In this document: piece by piece, positions 7,654 to 17,600 of the stretch
Position numbering within the stretch: the stretch's first letter is position 1
Layout: every line of letters starts with the position of its first letter
Assembly (NCBI RefSeq): GCF_022063185.1
Contig: NZ_CP091913.1
Span: 4,937,141 to 5,001,140, forward strand
DNA from: Nostoc sp. UHCC 0870
GTDB lineage: Bacteria; Cyanobacteriota; Cyanobacteriia; Cyanobacteriales; Nostocaceae
DNA length: 64,000 bases
Direction of reading: 5' to 3'
Made by a program: the position numbers and the translations under genes
Notes under the pieces: generated by a model
Seen by the model: only the letters and a program-made list of their open reading frames with translations
The model's database searches: none
What the model was told of the DNA's origin: nothing

Positions 7654-7847
7654 TTACAAGTGCGCTGCTCGCTTGCTAATACATTGTATTTTTCCCAACA
7701 GAAATCAAGTTTTTAATTTCCCGAAGGTAAATCAAATTTCTTGTAATTTCCGCAGGAAAAGGTGTGTTTTTTTGACACTTAATAAAGCGATCTGGGAATC
7801 TTGCCCAGATACGCTTATGCTTTGACAGGGCTGGCAGTTTTAGCTGA

Positions 7848-8276
7848 TTAAGCTACTGTAGTCCCTAATAATTTTTCGAGAATCTGCCTGCTAAGTCCGT
7901 CAACTTGTTGCTCTAAGGAAATCATAGCGGCTTGCTTTTGCTGCTCTATTTCAATTGCAGCTTTTTCTCTTTGCGCTTGAGCTTCCTGTTGTGCTTCGGC
8001 AATTTTCTGGGAAGTAATTTTTTTAGCGTCAGCTTGTGCTGCTTCTGCAACTACCATCGATTGCCTACGAGCATCTGCTAATTGCTGCTCATATTCCTGA
8101 GCTAAACGTTCAGCTTTCGCCAAACGTTCTTTAGCATCAAGGGTATTCGTTCGGATATAGTTATCACGATCGTCCAGTACCTTGGTCAGTGGCTTATAGA
8201 AAATTACATTTAGCAAGGCTGCCAACAGTAGGAACTGCAATGCCATAAAAGGCAAGGTAGCATCGAAATCAAACAT
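7848..8276 (-). CDS. atpG: ATP synthase b' subunit
   Basis: The start is the ATG at 8276 (MFDFDATLPFMALQFLLLAALLNVIFYKPL), preceded by a strong GAGGAG ribosome site, giving 142 residues. An upstream ATG at 8369 has no such support. One membrane segment (about residues 9-27) is followed by an Ala/Glu/Gln-rich coiled coil. The pair b' plus b instead of a b homodimer is characteristic of cyanobacteria and chloroplasts. The gene arose by duplication of atpF and lies immediately before it in the operon. Confidence 0.96.
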   Translation of the reverse strand: MFDFDATLPFMALQFLLLAALLNVIFYKPLTKVLDDRDNYIRTNTLDAKERLAKAERLAQEYEQQLADARRQSMVVAEAAQADAKKITSQKIAEAQQEAQAQREKAAIEIEQQKQAAMISLEQQVDGLSRQILEKLLGTTVA

Positions 8277-8451
8277 TTCTCTCCTCTTGAGGTTGGAGTA
8301 GCAGTTTTCATGGCTAGCAATAACATCCAACCTTTGATATTTTAGAGACCCATAGCCAAGAAGGGTCAACTTACATCAAAAACTACCCAAAATTTTACCG
8401 TCTGTAGAAACGTGATAATTCACGTCTCTACACCCACAAAACTTTTAGGGT

Positions 8452-8697
8452 TTAAGCAAAGGGGTTAGCGAATAGCAATACGAGGGCAATAACCAGACCA
8501 TAAATAGTCAGGGATTCCATGAATGCCAAGGTTAATAGCAGCGTACCGCGAATTTTTCCTTCTGCTTCGGGTTGACGAGCAATACCTTCTACTGCTTGAC
8601 CAGCAGCGTTACCTTGACCAATACCAGGGCCGATTGCAGCCAAACCAATTGCTAGAGCAGCAGCCAGAACTGAAGCAGCAGAAACTAATGGATCCAT
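8452..8697 (-). CDS. atpH: ATP synthase c subunit, proton ring
   Basis: This 81-residue hairpin has two membrane helices. The polar loop ARQPEAEGKIR contacts gamma and epsilon, and Glu61 in FMESLTIYG is the proton-binding carboxylate. The glycine-rich first helix (AIGPGIGQGNAAGQ) allows ring packing. Length and sequence are those of cyanobacterial c subunits. In general bacterial naming it is atpE. The gene is separated from atpG by about 175 bp and from atpI by about 150 bp. Confidence 0.98.
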   Translation of the reverse strand: MDPLVSAASVLAAALAIGLAAIGPGIGQGNAAGQAVEGIARQPEAEGKIRGTLLLTLAFMESLTIYGLVIALVLLFANPFA

Positions 8698-8848
8698 GTT
8701 GATTTTCCTTGCTTTAAGTACAAAACTAACAAAAGTAGGTTAACTAGTTAAGACGTGTTTTTTCACGCTGCACCGAGTTCTCTGAAAATCGCTTTTGCGA
8801 CGTTTTGAGCGTGGATGCTCGTTGGAACTGTGCTAACAACTGAGGGCG

Positions 8849-9610
8849 TTAATGCTCCTCATGCTCTTCTTCGCCGTGTCCTTCCATTGCCTCATGAATG
8901 TATGCCCCTGCTAGGGTAGCAAATACTAATGCTTGGATAGCACTGGTAAATAAACCCAAGGCCATTACAGGTAGAGGTATAAATAAAGGAACTAGCAGCA
9001 CTAAAACCCCTACTACCAATTCATCCGCCAAGATGTTTCCGAAAAGCCGGAAGCTTAGGGATAGGGGCTTAGTAAAATCTTCGAGAATAGCGATCGGCAA
9101 CAGAATCGGAGTTGGCTCTATATACTTCTTGAAGTAGCCTAAACCCCGTTTGCTGAAACCCGCATAAAAATATGCTAAGGAGGTCAGCAACGCCAATGCT
9201 ACCGTCGTATTGATGTCGTTGGTGGGGGCTGCCAATTCACCCGATGGTAGCTTGATTAGCTTCCAAGGAATGAGTGCGCCCGACCAGTTCGATACGAAGA
9301 TAAACAAGAACAATGTACCAATAAATGGTACCCAAGGGCGGTACTCTTTCTCACCGAGTTGGTTTTTAGCCAAATCCCGAATAAATTCTAGGGCGTATTC
9401 CATCAAATTTTGGATGCCACTAGGAATTTTTTGGGCGTTGCGAGTAGCGGCTAGTGAAGCTATTACTAAAATGCTAATCACAAACCACGACGTGAGGAAA
9501 ACTTGCCCATGAATTTTTAGATTACCCAATTGCCAGTAGAAATGTTGACCCACTTCTAATTCGGCTAGGGGAAAAGAATTAAAGGCGTTTAAGACACTAA
9601 GCATTTGCAT
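8849..9610 (-). CDS. atpI: ATP synthase a subunit
   Basis: This 253-residue integral membrane protein forms the proton half-channels. The essential arginine is Arg188 in KPLSLSFRLFGNILADE. Further membrane helices include residues 40-55, 97-115, 135-151 and 195-240. It ends with a short His/Glu-rich tail (EGHGEEEHEEH). Translation may begin at Met1 or Met3 (MQMLSV). It is the second gene of the operon. In general bacterial naming it is atpB. Confidence 0.97.
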   Translation of the reverse strand: MQMLSVLNAFNSFPLAELEVGQHFYWQLGNLKIHGQVFLTSWFVISILVIASLAATRNAQKIPSGIQNLMEYALEFIRDLAKNQLGEKEYRPWVPFIGTLFLFIFVSNWSGALIPWKLIKLPSGELAAPTNDINTTVALALLTSLAYFYAGFSKRGLGYFKKYIEPTPILLPIAILEDFTKPLSLSFRLFGNILADELVVGVLVLLVPLFIPLPVMALGLFTSAIQALVFATLAGAYIHEAMEGHGEEEHEEH

Positions 9611-9670
9611 TCTTCAAGCGTTTTCCCCAAGGTGCGAGGATGGGTGTATTCTCTGTTGTGAGCCTGATTT

Positions 9671-10156
9671 TTAAGAATCAGGATTGAACGCAGTTTGCAC
9701 CATGTAGACGAGGAGGGTGGCTTTGTAAGTGAGAAATCCCAAAAATATAGGCAAAATATGTAGATCGTGCCATTGAGTTGCTAGTATAATCAACCCAATA
9801 ACCAGAGCAAAACGATTTTTGCTGAGACTATTTTTCTCACCACCGAGTCGCTCAACGTCTTTAGCTAGCATCTTTAAGTAAACCACACCTGTACACGCCC
9901 CTATTAAATAATTCAGGGCAGTGTTTAGGGAATAAAAAATCCACACAGAGATAAATATTATCCCACTCAAGACAAGTGTGATCACCAATAACTTCTGGTA
10001 GAGTTGATGAAACTCATCCATAGAAGTATTGACTGGTTCTGTTTCCTCAAAACCAGGTTGAGCATCTTGTGGTGTTGTCGGATTCGGTGCAATTGATTCT
10101 TCTGACAAGCTCACGGGACTTGAAACCAGTACAGCTAACTTATGATGACTGCACAT
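9671..10156 (-). CDS. atp1: ATP synthase assembly protein Atp1 (AtpI/UncI-like)
   Basis: This is the first gene of the operon and encodes a small membrane protein with about four hydrophobic segments, at residues 58-74, 80-97, 117-130 and 135-152. AtpI/UncI proteins are thought to help c-ring assembly or ion supply and are not part of the finished enzyme. The first 45 residues are polar and low in conservation, so the true start is uncertain: a GTG, or the Met of MDEFHQLYQK, could be used instead. Position and membrane pattern make the assignment good. Confidence 0.88.
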   Translation of the reverse strand: MCSHHKLAVLVSSPVSLSEESIAPNPTTPQDAQPGFEETEPVNTSMDEFHQLYQKLLVITLVLSGIIFISVWIFYSLNTALNYLIGACTGVVYLKMLAKDVERLGGEKNSLSKNRFALVIGLIILATQWHDLHILPIFLGFLTYKATLLVYMVQTAFNPDS

Positions 10157-10701
10157 TCAGTCAGCTGAATCATATCACGATCCGGTAACAATACTTTAGA
10201 AAAAAACAATTAACTTCTTTTGCTGGGGGGATGAATCGGGGTTAGTACAGCTTTACGTCAGATTGTTGTGAATTGAAAACGCAGAGGGGCGCGGAGGTAA
10301 GCGCAGAGGGGCGCGGAGGTAAGAAATGCTGTATTTGGAGATTAGGGGTTAAAGAAGAGAGATTTTTTCATGTGGGGTGGAATATTCTTGTGATTGGGGT
10401 GAATCAATATCCTCTCATTGAGTTTTTTGGAGTTTCCAGCTAGTGCTTTTTTTGGGGATGAAGTCAGGTTTGAGTAAATTCAGTCAGTGCTGCGGAGTGT
10501 TTTGTGGAGAAGCGACTGGTCGCTAAATACTTCGCTACTGCTGAGTTTCAGGAAGTTCTGACTTGTAGGGTTGTTCATCCCCAGTTTATAAGCATCTGCT
10601 GGGTACACTTCTACTTTACATGAGATTTAGCTCAAAGGGTTGTGGGCGATCGCCTCTGGTGGGCAAAAGGCGATCGCTATTTAAGCAAGCTGAAGGTATG
10701 A
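10157..10701. other. Upstream region of the atp operon with a 22-bp tandem repeat
   Basis: No gene is seen. The part next to atp1 must hold the atp promoter, but no clear -35/-10 pair could be picked. At 10281-10323 a 22-base unit (GCAGAGGGGCGCGGAGGTAA plus GC) occurs twice in tandem. It resembles the dispersed ACGCAGAGG repeats, another of which lies at about 55778-55808. The rest is unremarkable. Confidence 0.6.
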
Positions 10702-11883
10702 TTAAGCTGGTGTTAATATCAACAACTGCTGTTGCATTAGGGTTCTCACTCCGTCTAACCCTAGTTGTATTTCTACCAAAATCTCTGCCACGGTGGAATT
10801 ACCATCACACTTTTGTAGAAACTCAAACTCTGTTTCTGAGAAGTTAATAATTTGATAGTCGTAGTTAAACACGCACTTACTAGGAAATCCGTCAATACAA
10901 GGATTTAGTTCGGGAATTGCTGAAAGTAAGGCGTTATCGTTTGACCAGTCGGCTTTGGTAATGGGTGGACGACCGAGGAAAAATTCGTAGTGAGTTACTT
11001 CTGGGTCGAGTAATTCTATTAAACGGTAATTTTGGCGTTTACTCAATTCTTCTGCCCGTTCTATTAACTCTGGTGCTTTCCCCAAAAGTCTCTCTAAATT
11101 CCAAAAGCTAGGATTTGAGAAGCCAATAAACTCTAATCCCGACGCATCAATGAGTTCAAACAGGGTATCAATGTTGTAGTCAATCTCCTGGGGATGAACA
11201 TACATATCAGCAAAGCATTCATCCCTTTGGTTTTCCATTGACCAGCGTTCTTTTTCCCGTTTGAGAAGCCGATTGTTTTCTGGGAGAGAAGCAAATATTT
11301 TTCGTCCGACGTGTACACCGTCAGGGTAATCGCCTCTTTTCTCATTTTGCAGGAGTGCGATCGCTTTTTGCATTAACCGAATTTCCCAACGTCCCAACTC
11401 CCCGTACACAAAAATGTGCATCAAACCACCAGGGGCTAACTTTTTCGCTAAGGCTTGTATCCCACGTATGGGGTCTGGTAAGTGATGTAATACACCAACG
11501 CAGTTAATTAAATCAAACTCACCTCGTAACTGTTCAACATCGTACAAACTCAGGTGATGAAATTCTACACGGTCAGCACCAGAACGTTGACAGCGTTCTT
11601 TTGCTACCTCTAAAGTCCCAGAACTCAGGTCAATTCCTACCACCTGTGCTTGGGGGTTGAGATGTACCAAATATTCCGTCCCCACACCTGAACCACAACC
11701 AGCATCTAAAATGCGGATATCTTGCTTTGGTGGTTTCCGTCCGGTACAAAAACTATAAGCTGCTAACCAATTCCATCGCCAATTGTAGCCAGGGGGTGGT
11801 TCATCTAGGATGGGTTCTGGCGGGAAAGGATACGTATCGTAGAGTTTGGCAACAGCATTACTAACAGTTTGGGGGTCGGACAT
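10702..11883 (-). CDS. SAM-dependent methyltransferase with a C-terminal winged-helix-like domain
   Basis: The start taken is the ATG at 11883 (MSDPQTVSNAVAKLYDTYPF), giving 393 residues. The ATG at 11895 adds only four. Motif I is LDAGCGSGVGTEYL, followed by VVGIDLSSGTLEVAKER and INCVGVLHHLPDP, a complete class I fold in residues 50-170. The middle (VHPQEIDYNIDTLFELIDASGLEFIGFSNPSFW) resembles methyltransferases with a substrate lid. The last 80 residues (CVFNYDYQIINFSETEFEFLQKCDGNSTVAEIL) look like a PqqD-like winged helix. The substrate is unknown. A homologous gene lies next to atp1 in related Nostocales, as far as I recall, so this is core rather than acquired. Confidence 0.85.
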   Translation of the reverse strand: MSDPQTVSNAVAKLYDTYPFPPEPILDEPPPGYNWRWNWLAAYSFCTGRKPPKQDIRILDAGCGSGVGTEYLVHLNPQAQVVGIDLSSGTLEVAKERCQRSGADRVEFHHLSLYDVEQLRGEFDLINCVGVLHHLPDPIRGIQALAKKLAPGGLMHIFVYGELGRWEIRLMQKAIALLQNEKRGDYPDGVHVGRKIFASLPENNRLLKREKERWSMENQRDECFADMYVHPQEIDYNIDTLFELIDASGLEFIGFSNPSFWNLERLLGKAPELIERAEELSKRQNYRLIELLDPEVTHYEFFLGRPPITKADWSNDNALLSAIPELNPCIDGFPSKCVFNYDYQIINFSETEFEFLQKCDGNSTVAEILVEIQLGLDGVRTLMQQQLLILTPA

Positions 11884-11932
11884 GATGAGGAACAACGCAG
11901 CATTTCTGAGTTTAGCGGATAGGGGTAATTAG

Positions 11933-12406
11933 GACAAAGGTTATTATTCTCAGAAGATAGAAGATTTAAGACTATTACAAAGGAGCAGAAATATTACTCA
12001 CAATCATTCTCAACTCATCTTGGGGGAAGGAAGTGTAGGGACTTATGGAGACTTGCTCAAAGCTGGACGCAGGGGTGATAACCTCACACCTCATCACATA
12101 CCCTCAAATGCTTTCATGAAAGCCAAAGTCACAAGTTATACAACCAACAAAAGGATTGCCATGATGATGGAACATTTATCACCAGGAAAAGGAGGCCGTC
12201 ATCGGCAAACAAACTCTTACGGCAAATCGCCTAATTTGAAATTGTCACCCAGAGAAGTATTAGCGAAAGAGATTCAGGATGTACGTTCTATTTATCTTCG
12301 GCAAGGTTTGTACAATAAAGATATCAGGTATAGCTTACAAACATTAATTAGAATGAATAAATTACAATGGAAAGATATTTTTGATAAAGAAAACATAAAA
12401 TCATGA
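11933..12406 (+). pseudogene. Orphan polymorphic-toxin nuclease tip (HHIP-type, HNH-like)
   Basis: The frame is open from 11933 but has no ATG before Met33 of the piece read from 12020. Translation could begin at a TTG (12020). The sequence GTYGDLLKAGRRGDNLTPHHIPS followed by GGRHRQTNSYG is the pattern of toxin C-termini in contact-dependent and other polymorphic systems: an HNH/EndoVII-like nuclease with a catalytic His pair, followed by the S-x-T-Y-G-like element. The long N-terminal delivery part is missing. It is either a silent toxin cassette left by recombination or a solo toxin. The next gene begins 4 bases before its stop and fits an immunity protein. Confidence 0.7.
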
Positions 12407-12858
12407 ATCAAAACGATTTACTGACCATCTTAAAAAATAACTGCTTGATGCAAACAGAAGAACAAGTTGTCCAATTTGAAAATGCTTTAGCTGAACTAGC
12501 TGAAAATCCTGATGAGCAGTATTTATCTCAATACCATTTAATTTTGAATGATCAATGCGAACACCCAGAAGTTATGTTTGGATTAATCCATTTTCTTGAA
12601 TCTTTTGAGGTTGAAAAACAAATTAAAGCATTAATTGAGGTTGTCCCTCAATTAATGATTACTGCACCTGAATGGACGAGAATTATTCATGACCGCATTC
12701 TCAATGATGAATCAGCCTGTCAACTTTACCAAAATCTTTTGCATTCAATCAACTTAGAAACACCACATTTTATCTATCATTTGTTAGAAGAAAGTGTTAT
12801 TAATAAAATAGAATCAAAAGAAGAGTTATTAAGTATAAAAAGGGTGTCCTCAATTTAG
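12403..12858 (+). CDS. Probable immunity protein for the adjacent toxin tip
   Basis: This 151-residue acidic, all-helical protein begins MNQNDLLTILKNNCLMQTEE. The pattern FENALAELAENPDEQYLSQYHLILNDQCEHPEVMFGLIHFLESF resembles helical immunity families of polymorphic toxin systems. Imm30 is my best guess, from memory. Its ATG overlaps the toxin stop (ATGA-type coupling), which is typical of toxin-immunity pairs. It is AT-rich like the toxin piece and unlike the flanking methyltransferase. If the toxin is dead, this gene may persist to protect against sibling attack. Confidence 0.65.
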   Translation: MNQNDLLTILKNNCLMQTEEQVVQFENALAELAENPDEQYLSQYHLILNDQCEHPEVMFGLIHFLESFEVEKQIKALIEVVPQLMITAPEWTRIIHDRILNDESACQLYQNLLHSINLETPHFIYHLLEESVINKIESKEELLSIKRVSSI

Positions 12859-12993
12859 GTAAGTAGGTGGAGGCTAAAAGAAACAACTGGATTAAGAAAT
12901 CTAAATTGGTTAAAAACCTTATCTTTAAAATTTACGGCACTTTACATAAGTTTATATAGCTCAGTTTAATTGTGCCTACCTACCTACTTATCT
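12857..12993. repeat. Long-range inverted repeat after the immunity gene
   Basis: AGGTAAGTAGGTGG (12857-12870) pairs with CTACCTACTTATCT at about 12979-12992, 12 of 14 positions, over about 110 bases, followed by CTTTTTTC. It could mark the edge of the toxin-immunity cassette or act as a terminator. The remaining stretch to 13154 is AT-rich and shows nothing else. Confidence 0.4.
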
Positions 12994-13154
12994 TTTTTCA
13001 ATCAATATTAAAATATTAGTGTCTCTTCTAGTGATATTCTTTTTAGTTTTATTCATCTTTGATATTAATTTTTAATATAAGCAAGAAATGATACGTAAAA
13101 AATAATAGATTAATTATATAAACTAGCTAAAAAATATAGTTATTTCTAATCTGT

Positions 13155-13598
13155 TCAAGATATAGTCCAATCTTCTAGGATTAACCCAGGGACATTTTCA
13201 AAATCTCTCCAGTTGCGGGTGACTACAATTCCATTTACAGATTTGGCGATCGCTGCAATACGTAAATCCTGTGTACCTATTCGTTTAAGCTTCTGAATAA
13301 CCAAAGATTGATACATTTCGTAAGCACGATTATCAAAAGCCAATAATTGAATATTATTAAAAAAATTTATTTCATCTGCCAAGCCTTTGTAAGCCCATAG
13401 CAATTTGCTGTTTACTCTAAAAGCCTCATTATTGCTCTTGTTTATTTCATTCAACCATCCTTTCATTTTTTCCTCTAATGTAATTACAGTTACAGCTAAA
13501 TTTTCGGGATTTTTTTTGCTTATACGCTTTGTTATGATTCTGTTTCCATTTTGGAGAAGTGATACGTGATCTGTATCTAAAATATACAATTGAGCCAC
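13155..13598 (-). CDS. PIN-domain toxin (VapC-like)
   Basis: This 147-residue protein begins MAQLYILDTDHVSLLQNGN, with the first PIN acidic residues in LDTDH. It continues with TVITLEEKMKGWL (second acidic residue) and GTQDLRIAAIAKSVNGIVVTRNWRDFENVPGLILEDW (Asp in QDLRIAAIA, then NWRDF). This is the PIN RNase pattern of cyanobacterial VapC relatives that cut RNA. The ATG overlaps the stop of the upstream antitoxin gene, so they are coupled. Confidence 0.88.
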   Translation of the reverse strand: MAQLYILDTDHVSLLQNGNRIITKRISKKNPENLAVTVITLEEKMKGWLNEINKSNNEAFRVNSKLLWAYKGLADEINFFNNIQLLAFDNRAYEMYQSLVIQKLKRIGTQDLRIAAIAKSVNGIVVTRNWRDFENVPGLILEDWTIS

Positions 13599-14083
13599 TA
13601 CAAATTATTCTCCGTATCATTTGTATTAACTGCTTGATTACGCTGCGTTAAATAAAATATTTTCATGATTTCATCTGCATTGTTGACTCCCATTTTTTCA
13701 AGCTCTTTATCAATTTCATTAATAAATTTTGCATGAGTTTCCTCCATTTTTGAATCAAGAGCATTCCGTTCTTCTTCTATATAAGCAATTACTTCATCAA
13801 AAAGAGGGTTATCCTTGTGCATTCCAGCAAATTTCAACCAAGGATTTTCTACAACTTCAGTTGCTGGAATTTCTACAGTTATAATTTTGGCAGTCTCTAA
13901 GCGACTTTGCAAACTTTGAATGAGGGTTTCTATCGCTGCTGTTTCTGTATTTCCTAAAGCTTGGCAATCTGGTAAACCTAGCAATGTTGCTTTAAATGTG
14001 CCATCTTCTTGGTTTTCAATTAAGACATCATAAGTTAACTTAGGTGCAGTATTGCTAGGAGAAGTTTTTACAACTAAATTCAT
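13598..14083 (-). CDS. Antitoxin with an HicB-like N-terminal domain
   Basis: This 161-residue protein carries LTYDVLIENQEDGTFKATLLGLPDCQALGNTETAAIETLIQSLQSRL at residues 16-62. That is an HicB-like partial RNase H-fold domain. A mostly helical, acidic C-terminal half follows (VIAYIEEERNALDSKMEETHAKFINEIDKEL), suited to binding the PIN toxin encoded next. HicB-like antitoxins paired with PIN toxins are frequent in cyanobacteria. It likely represses its own operon, although no operator was identified. Confidence 0.78.
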   Translation of the reverse strand: MNLVVKTSPSNTAPKLTYDVLIENQEDGTFKATLLGLPDCQALGNTETAAIETLIQSLQSRLETAKIITVEIPATEVVENPWLKFAGMHKDNPLFDEVIAYIEEERNALDSKMEETHAKFINEIDKELEKMGVNNADEIMKIFYLTQRNQAVNTNDTENNL

Positions 14084-14695
14084 GATATTTTAACCTGCAA
14101 ATTCTTTATTGATTATAACTTTGCAGCAATCTACTTACTTTCTCAGCTTGAGTTCGTAGTGTATCCCTCCGGGGTGAATCCTACGGATACGCTACGCGCC
14201 AGCGTCTCGTAGGGAACGCAGGGAGAATTTTCGTCCTCGCAGTAGCACTAAAGTGCTTACTACAAACGTTTTTTTATTTACACGCTCTTACTTAGGCGGT
14301 GATTTTTTCATAATAATATTGTTTTTAGCGATCGCTCTGATGGTGTACGACTAGTCAGAATTTGACTTAATTTCTCACTAATCTCCATGAGAGAGCAAAG
14401 GCAAATTAGAACATTTTGGGAGATTTCGTTAAAAAAAGTAACAAAAATTAGATGTTGTCTCAGGAGAGAAAGAGTATGTACTTATTGATCTACAGGGATT
14501 AAGACGAAAAAATCTACATACTTCTTAATAATTCAACAGTGCAAACGCAAAACGTTCTAATCTAAAAGCTGACTGGGTTAATTTTACTGGCAGTTTTGTA
14601 AGCAGTAATCACAACGCATGAAAAGACCTATGTGTCAAGCCTCAAGCAACCCAGACTTAACACATAAATTATTATGATGGGAGTTTTACAAATCA
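14084..14695. other. Upstream region of apcE with two dispersed hairpin repeats
   Basis: No gene is seen. A GC-rich imperfect palindrome lies at 14180-14213 (CCTACGGATACGCT / AGCGTCTCGTAGG) and a smaller one at 14244-14258 (AGCACTAAAGTGCTT). The part after about 14300 is AT-rich and should hold the apcE promoter and a long leader. No convincing hexamers were chosen. Confidence 0.6.
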
Positions 14696-17600
14696 ATGAG
14701 TGTTAAGGCAAGTGGTGGAAGCTCAGTTGCGCGCCCGCAACTATATCAAACCTTGGCTGTAGCAACCATTTCCCAAGCAGAGCAACAAGACCGCTTTTTG
14801 GGTAATGGGGAACTAAAAGAACTAGCAACTTATTTTGCATCTGGTGCAAAGCGGTTAGAAATTGCCCAGACCCTCACAGACAATTCTGAGATTATCGTAT
14901 CCCGCGCTGCTAACCGGATTTTTGTTGGTGGTTCGCCAATGGCTTTTTTAGAAAAGCCCAGAGAACAAGAACTAGCAATGGCTGGTGCTACTGTTGGTGG
15001 TGGAAATGTTGCAGAAGGAATGAAATTAGGGACTGTAACCTACGTGGAAACGCGTGGTGGGTTCTTAGAAAATTTGCGTTCCATATTTAACACATCTCCT
15101 AGTGGCCCAACCCCAGCAGGGTTTAGACCAATTAACGTTGCGCGTTACGGCCCCAGCAACATGGCCAAGAGCTTACGGGATTTATCCTGGTTCTTGCGCT
15201 ATGCTACTTATGCGATCGTCGCTGGCGACCCCAATATCATTGCTGTGAATACCCGTGGTTTGCGGGAAATTATTGAAAATGCTTGTTCTGGGGAAGCGAC
15301 TTTAGTAGCTTTGCAAGAAATTAGATCAGCATCGCTGTCTTACTTCCGCAAAGATCCTGAAGCCACAGAGATTGTGACTCAGTACATGGATGTGTTGTTG
15401 ACAGAGTTCAAAGCCGCAACACCTTCTACTAAAGTGCGTCAACGTCCCTCTGGCGACCAACAAGGTTTACAACTACCTCAAATCTACTTCAACGCAGCTG
15501 AAAGAAGACCCAAGTTTGTCATGAAGACTGGGTTATCAACTAGCGAAAAAAATGAAGTCATCAAAGCAGCTTATCGGCAAATCTTTGAGCGCGATATTAC
15601 CCGTGCTTACAGCTTGTCAATCTCTGACTTAGAATCCAAAGTGAAAAACGGCGACATCTCTATGAAAGAGTTTGTCCGCCGCTTGACGAAATCTCCTCTT
15701 TACCAAAAACAGTTTTACCAACCTTTTATTAACAGCCGCGTTATTGAACTAGCTTTCCGTCACATTTTGGGACGGGGGCCAAGTAGCCGTGAAGAAGTGC
15801 AAAAATACTTCTCGATTATTTCTAACGGCGGTCTATCAGCATTAGTAGATGCTTTGGTAGATTCTCAAGAGTACAGCGACTATTTTGGGGAAGAAACAGT
15901 ACCTTACCTGCGTGGTCTGGGTCAAGAAGCACAAGAATGTCGTAACTGGGGGCCACAACAAGACCTGTTTAATTACAGTGCGCCTTTCCGCAAAGTACCT
16001 CAATTTATCACAACATTTGCGGCTTACGAACAGCCACTACCCGACCAGCATCCTTACGGTTCTGGTAACGACCCCTTGGAAATTCAGTTTGGGGCGATTT
16101 TCCCGAAAGAAACCCGCAACCCCAGCACCAGTCCTGCACCTTTTGGTAAGGATACAAGACGGATCTTGATTCACCAAGGCCCTGGGATTAATAACCAACT
16201 GAGCAACCCTGGTGCTAGAGGTGTCGCTCCTGGTACTCTGGGCGCGAAGGTGTTCAAGTTAGATCAATTGCCTGGCACAATTGGTAAAAAGGCTGCTAAA
16301 GGTGCAAGCGTTAAGTTCTCGGAAAGCTCTACCCAAGCAGTAATTAGAGCTACTTATCTGCAAGTTTTTGGACGCGACCTTTACGAAGGTCAACGGCTAA
16401 AAGTGCAAGAAATTAAGCTAGAAAACGGCGAAATTTCTCTACGGGAGTTTGTCCGCGCTTTGGCGAAGTCGGATATATTCCGCAAAATGTACTGGACATC
16501 GCTTTATGTTTGTAAAGCCATTGAGTACATTCACCGACGCTTGTTAGGTCGTCCTACCTACGGTCGTCAAGAAATTAACAAATACTTTGATATCGCCTCG
16601 AAGAAAGGCTTTTATGCTGTAGTTGATGCCATTCTGGACAGCGTAGAGTATAGTGAAGCCTTTGGAGAAGATACCGTTCCTTACGAACGCTATCTAACTC
16701 CTGCTGGTGTATCACAACGTCAATTGCGCGTTGGTAGTATTCGTGAAGATGTGGGTGCAAAAGTTGAAAAACAAGTCACACCACGCTTTGTAGAATTGGG
16801 TACAGTTGCGGAAAAACGCCCAGAACCAGATGTAGAAGTTCGCATCAACCAAGGTGTTACTAAGCAACGAGAACAAACTAAGGTCTTCAAACTAGTAGCA
16901 AATACTGTTGATAAAGTCGCAGTCAAAACTTTGATTAATGCGGCTTACCGCCAGATTTTTGAACGTGATATTGCACCTTACATTGTTAAAAACGAATTTA
17001 CTGTTTTAGAAAGCAAGTTGGGTAACGGCGAAATCAGCGTTAAAGAATTTATTGAAGGTTTGGGTTACTCTAACCTCTACTTGAAGGAATTCTACACACC
17101 CTACCCCAACACCAAAGTAATTGAGTTGGGAACTAAGCACTTCCTAGGACGCGCACCGCTTGATCAGGCAGAAATCCGCAAGTATAACCAAATTTTGGCT
17201 ACCCAAGGGATTCGCGCCTTTATTGCGGCGTTGATGAATAGTCAGGAGTATAGTGAGGTGTTTGGTGAAGATACCGTACCTTATCGTCGCTTCCCCACCT
17301 TACCTGCTGCGAACTTCCCCAATACTCAAAGACTGTACAACCAACTCACCAAGCAAAACGATGATTTGGTTGTACCTAGCTTTAAGACTGTAAAATCCCG
17401 CATTGACTCTGATAAGACACCAATTTTAGCAAAGGCGATCGCAGATTTAGCGGCTGAAGCCAAACGCTCCTTCGTGGAATTGGGTCGTTCCTCTAACGAT
17501 GGCGGCGGACAATCTGTAGAAGTAGCTCGCCAACCCATTCGCATTCACCGTCTGACTGATGCTACAACCCAAGCACAGGTAGTCATCAACGCTATTTACT

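Noticed and set aside
10620..10847. A 75-codon frame on the + strand
   Set aside because: It runs mostly opposite to the end of the methyltransferase gene and has no family pattern or ribosome site.
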